DNA of 64,000 nucleotides from Anaerococcus octavius (GTDB taxonomy: Bacteria; Bacillota; Clostridia; Tissierellales; Peptoniphilaceae): NCBI RefSeq assembly GCF_900445265.1, contig NZ_UFTA01000002.1:1488001-1552000 (forward strand), read 5' to 3'. Positions within the stretch are counted from its first letter, which is position 1. Each line of letters begins with the position of its first letter. The notes beneath the pieces were generated by a model that made no database searches, was not told the origin of the DNA, and was given only the letters and a program-made list of their open reading frames with translations. This document shows, piece by piece, positions 8,722 to 16,837 of the stretch. A program made the translations under genes and the position numbers.

Positions 8722-9732
8722 TTAATATTTTGCTAAGATTTTTTCTGCTTGGTCAATTATTTTTTGTGAATTTGCTATTAATTCATTGATTTTGTCCCCA
8801 TTTTCTTTAGCAAATTTTGGCATTGTTTTCATTAATAACTCTGCCCCTGCTATGGTTCTTTTAGCATTGCTTACTGAAGTTCTTAATTTTTCAACACTTG
8901 CGGCTGTCAATTCTGTTGTTTTTGCTGGTGCTACTGTTTTATTTTCTATTTTTGGAGCACTTTTAATATCTCCTGCATAGATATTAAAACTACCTACTAA
9001 GTTTGCTGAAGCTTGGTTATTACCAGAAATAGCAAAATCAAATATTCCAACTCCATAGTTCCACTTAGCATTTGTATTAAGGGCTGCAAAACCGATGTGT
9101 TTTAATTCCGGGTCAAGTATTATGTGTAGATGACCATTATCAGCGTTTGCTACTCCCTTAGCTTCTTTTAGCAGTTGATATTCTGACTTATTATTTTTTC
9201 TCTTGGATGGTTCAAAAGACCATTGACCAAAAGATTTTTTTGGATTTTGGCTATCTGTACTTGATGCCAAAATTTCTGCACCCGGGTGGATACCATTTAT
9301 TGTGGCTGATGTACTCATACTAGACCCATCTGGTCTTTGGTGGGATAGACCTGTTAGGGTTTGCTCGTAGGCTCTTTGGATGGCAATTTTTTCTAAGTCA
9401 TTTGACCAAGTTAATCCATTTACGTAAGCTTCTTTATTTGCATAACCATTTGCTTTTACAACATCTTGTAGACGTTCGCTTTTTGAATTTGAATTTTCAT
9501 CCAAAGTATATAGAATGTTTTCATCCCATAGTCTAGATCTTATAGCACGCGCTTCTGCTAAAACTTGGTTTTTAAGATTTTCATCCTGGCTTAAATTAAA
9601 GGTTCCTTCACTAAAACTAACATTTCCTGTGTTTACACCCAAATCTAATCTAGTAGCTGCAAAAACTGGATTTGCTCCTAAAAGGGCAAAAGAGATAGCA
9701 ATGGATAGGGCTAATTTTTTAATATTTTTCAT
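8722..9732 (-). CDS. Secreted CAP-domain protein with shared C-terminal helical module
   Basis: I place the start at the ATG at 9732 (MKNIKK) because AGGAGA sits just upstream; the longer frame to 9750 would add six residues before the signal peptide. The product (336 residues) is exported (cleavage near VFAA). Its CAP domain looks intact: SHQRPDG, HPGAEILA (the GEN position) and GHLHIILDPELKHIGFA supply the His/Glu/His set of CAP proteins. A short linker leads to residues 280-336, the helical module shared with its two neighbours. CAP proteins in bacteria are secreted and mostly of unknown activity. No sorting signal is seen. Confidence 0.8.
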   Translation of the reverse strand: MKNIKKLALSIAISFALLGANPVFAATRLDLGVNTGNVSFSEGTFNLSQDENLKNQVLAEARAIRSRLWDENILYTLDENSNSKSERLQDVVKANGYANKEAYVNGLTWSNDLEKIAIQRAYEQTLTGLSHQRPDGSSMSTSATINGIHPGAEILASSTDSQNPKKSFGQWSFEPSKRKNNKSEYQLLKEAKGVANADNGHLHIILDPELKHIGFAALNTNAKWNYGVGIFDFAISGNNQASANLVGSFNIYAGDIKSAPKIENKTVAPAKTTELTAASVEKLRTSVSNAKRTIAGAELLMKTMPKFAKENGDKINELIANSQKIIDQAEKILAKY

Positions 9733-9801
9733 ACAATCTCCTAAAAACATTTATTTTGTATATATTATATACTAGATTTTTAGCAGAATTTATATGAAAA
9801 T

Positions 9802-10320
9802 TCATTTTTTATCTTTTTTAAAATAAGGCGGACTATGCCTATCTCTAAATTCAAAGTCTGACCGATTAACTATAATTGCAGATATTACCCCAACCATAGT
9901 ATCTAAAGTTCTATTTAGGGCAAATAAGAAAGGCATAGTGTCAGTTCCATGATTTATAGTAATGGATAAAAAAACTATGGCCATTATAGAAATCGCCTTA
10001 GGTTTATTGGCAAGGGCCATTATCCAGATTATAAATGATGCTATAAAACTTATTAAAAGTATTTCTAAATTTTTAGGTAAGCTATTTGCTGGAACTAATA
10101 AAAGGTAAATAAGTCCACAAAAACCACCTAAAAATGTACCAATTATTCTGTTTACACCTATTTCTCTCGAACCTTCTACATCTGATTTTAAGCAAATAAT
10201 AGCAGCTATTGCACTATAAAAAGGAAGTCCATCGCCAGGTCTATGAGCAGAAATAAGCATAGCCATAGTAACTGCAACAAAGGTCTTTATTATTCTTAAG
10301 CCCGGTGGTTTAAAACTCAT
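9802..10320 (-). CDS. FUSC/aromatic acid exporter family membrane protein, short form
   Basis: A 172-residue membrane protein with about five hydrophobic helices. The N-terminal RIIKTFVAVTMAMLISA, then FYSAIAAIICLKSD and REIGVNRIIGTFLGG, are the core signature of the ArAE_1/FUSC family (YgaE/YqjA-like). Longer members carry a C-terminal cytosolic domain, which is absent here; the protein ends in a short basic tail. Its start overlaps the stop of the upstream nucleoside-hydrolase-like gene by 4 bases, so translation is coupled. Substrate unknown. Confidence 0.75.
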   Translation of the reverse strand: MSFKPPGLRIIKTFVAVTMAMLISAHRPGDGLPFYSAIAAIICLKSDVEGSREIGVNRIIGTFLGGFCGLIYLLLVPANSLPKNLEILLISFIASFIIWIMALANKPKAISIMAIVFLSITINHGTDTMPFLFALNRTLDTMVGVISAIIVNRSDFEFRDRHSPPYFKKDKK

Positions 10321-11150
10321 AGACTACCTAGAAGAAAATCGTAAAAGACTTCTTCATTTACCCTGGTAACTCTATAATTTTTTTTACGACTATTTGTTCT
10401 ATAAAGACTACCCACTTCTCCCTCAAGATCACTAGTAATAACACCAAAACCGGATTCTTCAAAAATAAAGGCCTCTGGTGCTTGGGTTAGGTATAAAAGC
10501 AGCGGAGCTTTTAGTAGTCTATTTTCTAAAGGTTCATTTTTAAATTCATCTAAAATAGTGTCTAGATTTTTATCTTTACCATAAAGTTTAGCAATCATAT
10601 CATCTGAAAGAAGTGGCTCATTTGCTATCCCTAAAGGCAATAAAAATAAATCTATGCTTGTATTTAATATTTTATCAACAGCTTCGGGATCTTCGATGAA
10701 AGTACCTGAAACTTCTTCATCTGTTTCTCCACCCAGAATAAAAATATGGGAGATATAATCTTCTATTTCTGGAGCTTCTTCTAGGGCTTTTGCAATATTT
10801 GTAAGTCCTGATGTGGCGATTATATCAAGTCTACCGCAATCTTCTGCCTTATCAATTATATTTTCATAGGCTGGCATTTTTTCTATATAGTCCTTTGTTG
10901 TAGAAAAAATTTCCTTATCTAAATGATGGTAATCACTAAAAGGCTTGCCAGCAGCAACTGGCAAAAATAGTCCTTCTTCAGTTGAAAGTCCTACAATATT
11001 TTCTGCCGCTAAAACTGGATTCATCTTACCATCAGATGTAGACATACCAAGAATTTCAAAATCAAAAGAATTAAATGCCATTTTTATCATTAAAGCTTCA
11101 TCAAGTCCAAAATTTGTATCTATAAAAATAAATGGTTTTTCGTAATCCAT
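10317..11150 (-). CDS. Nucleoside-hydrolase-like protein with altered catalytic residues
   Basis: A 277-residue protein with the overall fold pattern of inosine/uridine-preferring nucleoside hydrolases: N-terminal aspartate loop, GGETDEE near the IMGGA position, and EDPEAV matching the DPEAA helix. However, the calcium-binding DxDPGxDDA motif reads DTNFGLDEA (residues 11-19), the EFN motif is missing before DPEAV, and the catalytic HD pair near the C-terminus is replaced by KA in LLKAPLLLYL. By family knowledge these changes should abolish ordinary ribohydrolase activity, so it may be a pseudoenzyme or act on something else. It is translationally coupled to a FUSC permease. Confidence 0.7.
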   Translation of the reverse strand: MDYEKPFIFIDTNFGLDEALMIKMAFNSFDFEILGMSTSDGKMNPVLAAENIVGLSTEEGLFLPVAAGKPFSDYHHLDKEIFSTTKDYIEKMPAYENIIDKAEDCGRLDIIATSGLTNIAKALEEAPEIEDYISHIFILGGETDEEVSGTFIEDPEAVDKILNTSIDLFLLPLGIANEPLLSDDMIAKLYGKDKNLDTILDEFKNEPLENRLLKAPLLLYLTQAPEAFIFEESGFGVITSDLEGEVGSLYRTNSRKKNYRVTRVNEEVFYDFLLGSL

Positions 11151-11238
11151 AATACCTCACTTTTTTTTACTATACTAAGGCTATAAATTTTTACCATATT
11201 GTGGACCTAACTGAATCAATTTATAACATAATTATCAT

Positions 11239-12069
11239 TTATATAATTTGATTAAGTACATCTTCTTTTATTTTAAAACTGTGATCATCTGTTGGAAAAA
11301 TACCTTCTTTTACTTCTTTATCATATCGATTGAATGCCTCTACTATATCCTCCCCTATATTAGCGAAGTGCTTTACAAATTTGGGTGTAAAGTCATCGTA
11401 CATTCCAAGCATATCTTGATAAACTAAAACTTGCCCATCGCATCCATCACCTGCACCTATTCCTATAGTTGGTATACTGAGCATTTTGCTTATCTTAGTT
11501 GCTAATCCTTTTGGTACACATTCTAAAACTACAGCAAAGGCCCCTGCTTCTTCTACTGCCTTAGCATCTGCAATCAACTTTTTAGCAGTTTCTATATCCT
11601 TACCTTGAACCTTAAACCCACCTAGAGAGTTGATAGATTGAGGAGTCAATCCTATATGAGCACATACTGGTATCTTGGCATCTACAATAGCTTTTATTAT
11701 TTCTTTTACTTCTGTTCCACCCTCTAGTTTTACACAATTTGCTCTACCTTCACTCATAAGCCTACCCGCATTTTCTACAGCTTTTGCAATATCTGTATTG
11801 GTATATGACATAAATGGCATATCACAAATAACCATAGTATCCTTTACTCCACGAGCTACAGCCTTACTATGATGAATCATATCTTCCACTGTTACACTAA
11901 GGGTATCCTCAAGTCCAAGCATGGTCATCCCTAAACTATCACCTACTAGGATTGAATTTATATTAGACTTTTCTACTAGCTTAGCTGTTGTGTAGTCATA
12001 AGCAGTTATCATAGTTAATTTTTCGCCATCTTCTTTTGCTTTTTTAAAAGTCAATGCAGTATTTTTCAA
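11239..12069 (-). CDS. panB: 3-methyl-2-oxobutanoate hydroxymethyltransferase PanB
   Basis: Ketopantoate hydroxymethyltransferase, which transfers a hydroxymethyl group from 5,10-methylene-THF to 2-oxoisovalerate, the first step of pantothenate synthesis. At 276 residues it has family length. Visible motifs are [22 protein letters not shown] with the metal-binding Asp, KLEGG, and [10 protein letters not shown]. The start is a TTG two bases after the stop of the upstream gene, with AAGGAG about ten bases before it; no better in-frame start exists before Met17. panC and panD are not in the window. Confidence 0.9.
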   Translation of the reverse strand: MKNTALTFKKAKEDGEKLTMITAYDYTTAKLVEKSNINSILVGDSLGMTMLGLEDTLSVTVEDMIHHSKAVARGVKDTMVICDMPFMSYTNTDIAKAVENAGRLMSEGRANCVKLEGGTEVKEIIKAIVDAKIPVCAHIGLTPQSINSLGGFKVQGKDIETAKKLIADAKAVEEAGAFAVVLECVPKGLATKISKMLSIPTIGIGAGDGCDGQVLVYQDMLGMYDDFTPKFVKHFANIGEDIVEAFNRYDKEVKEGIFPTDDHSFKIKEDVLNQII

Positions 12070-12071
12070 TT

Positions 12072-12944
12072 TTAATTTTCTCCTTTTTCTTTTTCTAATT
12101 TAGACCTTAAATTATCATAGTTTCTATTTGGATTTTTTTCTTTTGCTATTTCAATCAATAATAAACTTATATCAAGATAAACTTCTTTCTCTATATAGAT
12201 ATCATTTTCTTTAAGATATTTTATGTGAGAACTAATAGTGTTTATATCAGCTCTTTCTATAGGGCCAGTTAGTGAATTAACTACTCCTTTAGCAAATATA
12301 TTATCCATGTTCTTTTTAGCCAAGCTCTCTAAGGCTTCTAATGATTCTTTATCTGTAAATCCATAAAATCTTAATATTTTCTCAGCCATATAAGAAAGAC
12401 CTACTACCATATTACTTATACAAACAGTAGATAAATGATAGCCACTTTTATCTTTCGTAGTTATTATTTTATAAGGATTACCCAGTCTATCAAGGTTTTT
12501 AGTAAATATCTCTAGAGCCTTCTTATCACCTTCTAATGTAAAAAAGGATCCATCTAAATCCTTATAAGAATTTTCTTTACTAGAAAATGCAAGCATAGGA
12601 TGCATAGAAATAGGGTGAAAATCCAACTTATTTCTTGAAAATATCTGAGAATTTAGACTCCCACTACAGTGACAAATTATCTTGCCTGCTATATTATATT
12701 TTTTTAAATTTTCCCATACATTTAGAATCTGATCATCTGTAGTGGTTATAAAAATAATATTACAGTTATCAACTAATTCCTTTAAATTTTTAAAAGACTT
12801 AGTATTGGTTAGTCCTGCGCTATAGTCTGCACTTTTTTTACTTTTGCTATAATATCCCTCAAGACTTATATGATTGTTATCAAAAAAATAAAGTCCTAAA
12901 GAAGTGCCAACCTTCCCAGCGCCTATGATTGCCGCTTTATACAT
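12072..12944 (-). CDS. DUF2520 Rossmann protein, likely ketopantoate reductase (PanG-like)
   Basis: A 290-residue protein with an N-terminal NAD(P)-binding Rossmann domain ([12 protein letters not shown], residues 5-16) and a C-terminal helical DUF2520 domain. HCSGS and the HPMLAFS stretch are typical of this family. The alternative ketopantoate reductase PanG described in Francisella is, as I recall, of this type. Since the gene is directly upstream of panB and cotranscribed, reduction of ketopantoate to pantoate is the best guess. A related proposal would be an unrelated short-chain oxidoreductase. GGAGGGG precedes the ATG. Confidence 0.75.
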   Translation of the reverse strand: MYKAAIIGAGKVGTSLGLYFFDNNHISLEGYYSKSKKSADYSAGLTNTKSFKNLKELVDNCNIIFITTTDDQILNVWENLKKYNIAGKIICHCSGSLNSQIFSRNKLDFHPISMHPMLAFSSKENSYKDLDGSFFTLEGDKKALEIFTKNLDRLGNPYKIITTKDKSGYHLSTVCISNMVVGLSYMAEKILRFYGFTDKESLEALESLAKKNMDNIFAKGVVNSLTGPIERADINTISSHIKYLKENDIYIEKEVYLDISLLLIEIAKEKNPNRNYDNLRSKLEKEKGEN

Positions 12945-13060
12945 ATAACCCCTCCTTTCCTTTTATAATAAATAAGTAAAATTATATTTAAAAACCTATT
13001 TACTTATTATAGTAACATAAATTTTAAAATATTGATATAAATTTATCATACTTGTAAATA

Positions 13061-13087
13061 AAAAAAGATGCGATTAATCTCGCACCT
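13061..13087 (-). terminator. Terminator of the gltX-sigma operon
   Basis: GGTGCGA / TCGCATC hairpin followed on the minus strand by seven T, directly after the stop of the sigma factor gene. Confidence 0.85.
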
Positions 13088-13088
13088 T

Positions 13089-14159
13089 CTAGTTTTCAGC
13101 ATCTGAATATTCTTTTAATTTACCTAGGGCTTGGTTTTCTATTTGTCTTATTCTTTCTCTGGATAAGTCATAGATAGATCCTATTTCTTCTAGGGTTTTT
13201 GGTTTTTCGTTATCTAGACCGTAGCGATAAATAATTATTTGTCGCTCACGTTCTGTAAGTTGGTCTAGGGCTTGCATTAGGAAATTTTCCATATCACGCT
13301 CTAAAATTAAAACATCAACTGGGGTTGATTCATCCCCTACCATATCCATTAGCTCATCTCCGGTAGAGTCTTCACTATCTAAGTTGATATTTAATGATGT
13401 AGAATTTACTTGGTTACGGTTGATTAAAAACAAATCATCGGCTTGCTTTTTATCTATACCTTCTTTTTCTAAAATTTTGTAAATTTCTTCATCACTTGCT
13501 TCTGGATTGGCCTTTAATATTTGCTTTAATTTGTTAAGTTTTAGATATTTTCCTGCTGGTATTCTTATGGTGTGACCTTCTTTATTGATGGCCTTTCTGA
13601 TAGCCTTATCTATCCATTTGTAGGCATATGTTGTAAATTTATATCCAAGTGAAAGGTCAAATTTTTCTGCAGCTCTTATCATGCCGAGCATTCCTGATTG
13701 GACTAAGTCTTCTAAGTCTAAATCATTTCCATGTGACCTATAAAAATATGAAGCACGACTTCTAACTAGACCTTGGTTCTTTTCTACTAAAGCTGCAAGA
13801 GCGTTTTGATTGCCTAGTTGAAATTGTTCTACGATTTCCTCGTTTGTTAAATCTGACATTTTCATCATGTCACTACGAGTTATTGGTGTGATGGCAGTTG
13901 ATTCGATTCTTTTTACTTTGCTTTCTTCCTCATCGTCATCCTCATCTATATCATCGTCTTCATCTATATCATCTTTTTCATCGTAAACTTCATCTTCTAC
14001 TATTTCCTCTTGCTCGATAAAGTCTATTAACTCTTCTCTTTCATCATCGGATAGTTCTTCTAGGACACTAGCTATTTCTTCTTTACCCATATCTTCTGAG
14101 TTAAAGAAAGAGCGTATCCTTTCAACTACCCTTTCGTCTTTTAAATTTATTTTATCCAT
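13089..14159 (-). CDS. Sigma-70 family RNA polymerase sigma factor with acidic N-terminus
   Basis: A 356-residue sigma-70 protein. Regions 2.1-2.4 lie at ~115-200 (DLEDLVQSGMLGM, FTTYAYKWIDKAI, HTIRIP), region 3 at ~205-250 and region 4 at ~285-356 with a complete helix-turn-helix (TLEEIGSIYDLSRERIRQIE). The sequence is primary-sigma-like (group 1/2), but the N-terminal ~80 residues are an Asp/Glu-rich run (DEKDDIDEDDDIDEDDDEEE) instead of a canonical region 1.1. It is the last gene after gltX-cysS-rlmB-yacP, the position where Bacillus and Clostridium carry sigH. Whether it is the housekeeping factor or a second one cannot be decided here. AAGGGTGA precedes the start. Confidence 0.85.
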   Translation of the reverse strand: MDKINLKDERVVERIRSFFNSEDMGKEEIASVLEELSDDEREELIDFIEQEEIVEDEVYDEKDDIDEDDDIDEDDDEEESKVKRIESTAITPITRSDMMKMSDLTNEEIVEQFQLGNQNALAALVEKNQGLVRSRASYFYRSHGNDLDLEDLVQSGMLGMIRAAEKFDLSLGYKFTTYAYKWIDKAIRKAINKEGHTIRIPAGKYLKLNKLKQILKANPEASDEEIYKILEKEGIDKKQADDLFLINRNQVNSTSLNINLDSEDSTGDELMDMVGDESTPVDVLILERDMENFLMQALDQLTERERQIIIYRYGLDNEKPKTLEEIGSIYDLSRERIRQIENQALGKLKEYSDAEN

Positions 14160-14197
14160 ATGTCACCCTTATTTTGAATTTATTTTACCTTTATGTC

Positions 14198-14725
14198 TTA
14201 ATCTTTATCCAAATCCTTTTTGATTTGGTCAATTTTTTCTATCATTTCTTTGGATAAGGGAAATGAATCGAAATTTCTATTAAAATCTTGCTTTTTGCTT
14301 CGATTTATTTTTCTTCTATTATTAAATATCTCTGCCTTAAGTTCTCTGGATGTTATCCTTGTTGCTCCTTTGTTTGAAGCAAGTACTTGGATTTGTGCAT
14401 CATCTGTAACCACTTTTAAATTGTGCTTGTGACCTATTGTTAGAATTTGTTTTTCTATATAGGTATCTGCTGTTTGGTATCTTTTGGTGTATACAATCTT
14501 CATCCCATATTTTTCTGTGATAGTTTCTTTTGGTCTATCTAAATTATAGGCATCAAAAACTATGACAATCTCTTCACCGGACATAGATTTATATTCCGCA
14601 AGTTCATCTATCAGCTTAACTCTTGCTGTTTCTAGGGATGTTTTTGAAATATCAGATAAATTTGGCCAAGCATTTATAACATTATAGCCATCAATTATTG
14701 TGATATTTCTTCTATTTAAAGCCAT
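14198..14725 (-). CDS. yacP: NYN-domain ribonuclease YacP/Rae1 family
   Basis: A 175-residue NYN/PIN-like nuclease of the YacP family. The active-site acidic residues are visible in IIDGYNVINAWP (residues 10-21), VIVFDAYN and VVTDDAQIQ, and a basic C-terminal tail follows. The B. subtilis relative Rae1 is a ribosome-associated endonuclease that cleaves mRNA in the A site. Its start overlaps the rlmB end by 14 bases, and the order rlmB-yacP-sigma factor matches that of Bacillus. The tail is shorter and more basic than I would expect, which may matter for ribosome binding. Confidence 0.85.
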   Translation of the reverse strand: MALNRRNITIIDGYNVINAWPNLSDISKTSLETARVKLIDELAEYKSMSGEEIVIVFDAYNLDRPKETITEKYGMKIVYTKRYQTADTYIEKQILTIGHKHNLKVVTDDAQIQVLASNKGATRITSRELKAEIFNNRRKINRSKKQDFNRNFDSFPLSKEMIEKIDQIKKDLDKD

Positions 14726-15416
14726 TTTGCCTTAAAACCTCATACATACTTAAAGCTGATGCTACAGATGCATTTAGAGAATTTACTTTACCTAGCATAG
14801 GAATTTTTACTAAGACATCACAGTTTTCTCTTACTAATCTGCTTAGTCCGTCTCCCTCATTTCCAACAACTAGGCCAACTTTTCCAGTTAAATTTGTTTG
14901 AGCAATATTTTCACTAGCCTCTCCAGCTAGACCATAAATCCAAAATCCATTTTCCTTTAGGTTTTCAATTGTTTGATTTAAGTTAGTTACCATAACTACT
15001 TTTATATTATTAATTGCACCTGCACTTGTTTTATACACTGTTGGAGTAACTTTAGCAGATCTATGTTCTGGGATGATTACACCATCAAAACCAAAACTTT
15101 CTGCAGATCTGATTATAGCTCCCAAATTGTGTGGATCTTCTATTTTATCTAAAAGTATAAGTCTATTTGCATTTTCTAATTCACTACGATCAGCGTATTT
15201 GTATGAATCCACCTCAATCATCACACCTTGGTGGTTCATATCTACATTTTCAAAAAAATTTTTGTCAACGTATTTGATTGGCACATTGTTTTTAGTAAGC
15301 TTATCAACAATTTTTGCTACAATTGGAGTTTTTTGATCCATAATATAGGCTTTGTGTATATTTAGCCCTGCATCTATGGTTTCTAAAACTGGTTTTCTAC
15401 CGTAAATTTTATCCAT
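14712..15416 (-). CDS. rlmB: 23S rRNA (guanosine-2'-O-)-methyltransferase RlmB
   Basis: TrmH-family SPOUT methyltransferase that modifies the 23S rRNA (Gm2251 in E. coli numbering). I place the start at the ATG at 15416 (MDKIYGRKPV), because it overlaps the cysS stop as TAATG and has GGGAG eight bases upstream; a longer frame to 15431 would add five residues. The N-terminal substrate-binding domain is residues ~1-75, and the knotted catalytic domain has LDKIEDPHNLGAIIRSAE, VGNEGDGLS and IPMLGKVNSLNASVA, the three SPOUT motifs. Length is 234 residues, normal for the family. Confidence 0.93.
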   Translation of the reverse strand: MDKIYGRKPVLETIDAGLNIHKAYIMDQKTPIVAKIVDKLTKNNVPIKYVDKNFFENVDMNHQGVMIEVDSYKYADRSELENANRLILLDKIEDPHNLGAIIRSAESFGFDGVIIPEHRSAKVTPTVYKTSAGAINNIKVVMVTNLNQTIENLKENGFWIYGLAGEASENIAQTNLTGKVGLVVGNEGDGLSRLVRENCDVLVKIPMLGKVNSLNASVASALSMYEVLRQNGFK

Positions 15417-16837
15417 TAGAGCAGCTCCCATTTTACGCCCTCACGGGTATCTTTAATAGCTACTCCCATTTGTGCCAATTCATCACGGATGTCATCTGCT
15501 TTTGCATAATCTTTTGCTTTTTTAGCTTGATTTCTTTCTTCGATTAAATTTAAGATTTTTTCTTCATCCACATTTGCATTTACTTTTTGGCGGTTTTGTA
15601 TACCTAAAACTTCTTCTAATGATAATATTTCATCTAAAACTGCTTTTATTAATTGCTTGCTATTTTCTGATGAAACTTTAATATTGGCAAATTTAACTAA
15701 TTCAAATAATACTGTAATGGCATCTGCTGTATTTAAATCATTGTCCATTACTTCTATAAATCTATTTTCAAATTCCTTTAGCTCATTTAATAAAATTTGT
15801 TCATCATCCAAAATTTCATCTTGACTAGCATTTTTATCCAAATCTTCTAGCCTAAATACTGCGTTATTTATTCTATCTAATGAATTTGAAGCACCTTCAA
15901 TAATTTCACGAGTAAAATTGATTGGTTGACGGTAATTGGTTGTAAGTAGCCAAAAACGAATGACCATTAGGTCGTATTCTTTTTTGATATCATGAAGGGT
16001 AAAGAAGTTTCCAAGTGACTTACTCATTTTGGTACCATCTACTTGGATCATGCCATTGTGCATCCAATAGTTTGCAAATGTTTTTTCATTTAGTGTTTCT
16101 GATTGGGCTATTTCATTTTCATGGTGAGGGAATTCTAAGTCTTCTCCCCCTGCATGGATGTCGATTGTTTCCCCCAATATTTTTTTATTCATAGTTGAGC
16201 ATTCTATATGCCAACCTGGGCGACCAGCTCCCCATGGAGAATCCCAAGATACTTCACCGTCTATTTTAGTTTTCTTCCACAGGGCAAAGTCTAGTGGACT
16301 TTCTTTTTTGCTAGCTTCAGCATTATCTAATCTATTGCTTGCCCCATGAATTAAATCTTCTACATTTTTGCCAGAAAGTTTGCCATAATCATTTGCTTTT
16401 TCTACTCTAAAATATACATCCCCATCTGACTCGTAAGCTGCACCTTTATCTATAAGATCACTTACAAATTTTATAATATCATCCATCACTTCTGTAGCAC
16501 GTGGATGGATCGTGTGTTCTTCATCAAGATTTAAATCATTGGCATCTTCCATAAATGCAGCTATATATCTATCTGTAACTTCCTTTGTAGTAATATTTTC
16601 TTCGATAGATTTTTTTATAATTTTATCATCAACATCTGTAAAGTTTACTACATAAGTAACGTCATAGCCTCTAAATCTTGCATATCTTCTAAAGGTATCA
16701 AATACTACTAAAGGTCTAGCGTTTCCTATATGCATATAATCATAAACAGTGGGCCCACAGACATACATTCTGATTTTGTTTTCTTCTATTGGGACAAATT
16801 CTTCTGTTTTTCTTGTGAGCGTGTTATGAATTTTCAT
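15416..16837 (-). CDS. cysS: Cysteine--tRNA ligase
   Basis: Class I aminoacyl-tRNA synthetase of 473 residues that charges tRNA-Cys. The HIGH-type site is DYMHIGNARP, a zinc-site Cys lies in MYVCGPTVY and another in HIECSTM, with HHENE nearby, and the KMSKS loop is GTKMSKSLGNF. It begins directly after the gltX stop and ends overlapping rlmB, so the genes are translated from one message. cysE and mrnC, found around this spot in Bacillus, are missing. Confidence 0.97.
   Translation of the reverse strand: MKIHNTLTRKTEEFVPIEENKIRMYVCGPTVYDYMHIGNARPLVVFDTFRRYARFRGYDVTYVVNFTDVDDKIIKKSIEENITTKEVTDRYIAAFMEDANDLNLDEEHTIHPRATEVMDDIIKFVSDLIDKGAAYESDGDVYFRVEKANDYGKLSGKNVEDLIHGASNRLDNAEASKKESPLDFALWKKTKIDGEVSWDSPWGAGRPGWHIECSTMNKKILGETIDIHAGGEDLEFPHHENEIAQSETLNEKTFANYWMHNGMIQVDGTKMSKSLGNFFTLHDIKKEYDLMVIRFWLLTTNYRQPINFTREIIEGASNSLDRINNAVFRLEDLDKNASQDEILDDEQILLNELKEFENRFIEVMDNDLNTADAITVLFELVKFANIKVSSENSKQLIKAVLDEILSLEEVLGIQNRQKVNANVDEEKILNLIEERNQAKKAKDYAKADDIRDELAQMGVAIKDTREGVKWELL

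Noticed and set aside
13089-14159. Naming the sigma factor rpoD/sigA or sigH
   Set aside because: Sequence favours group 1/2, position favours sigH; neither can be decided from this window.
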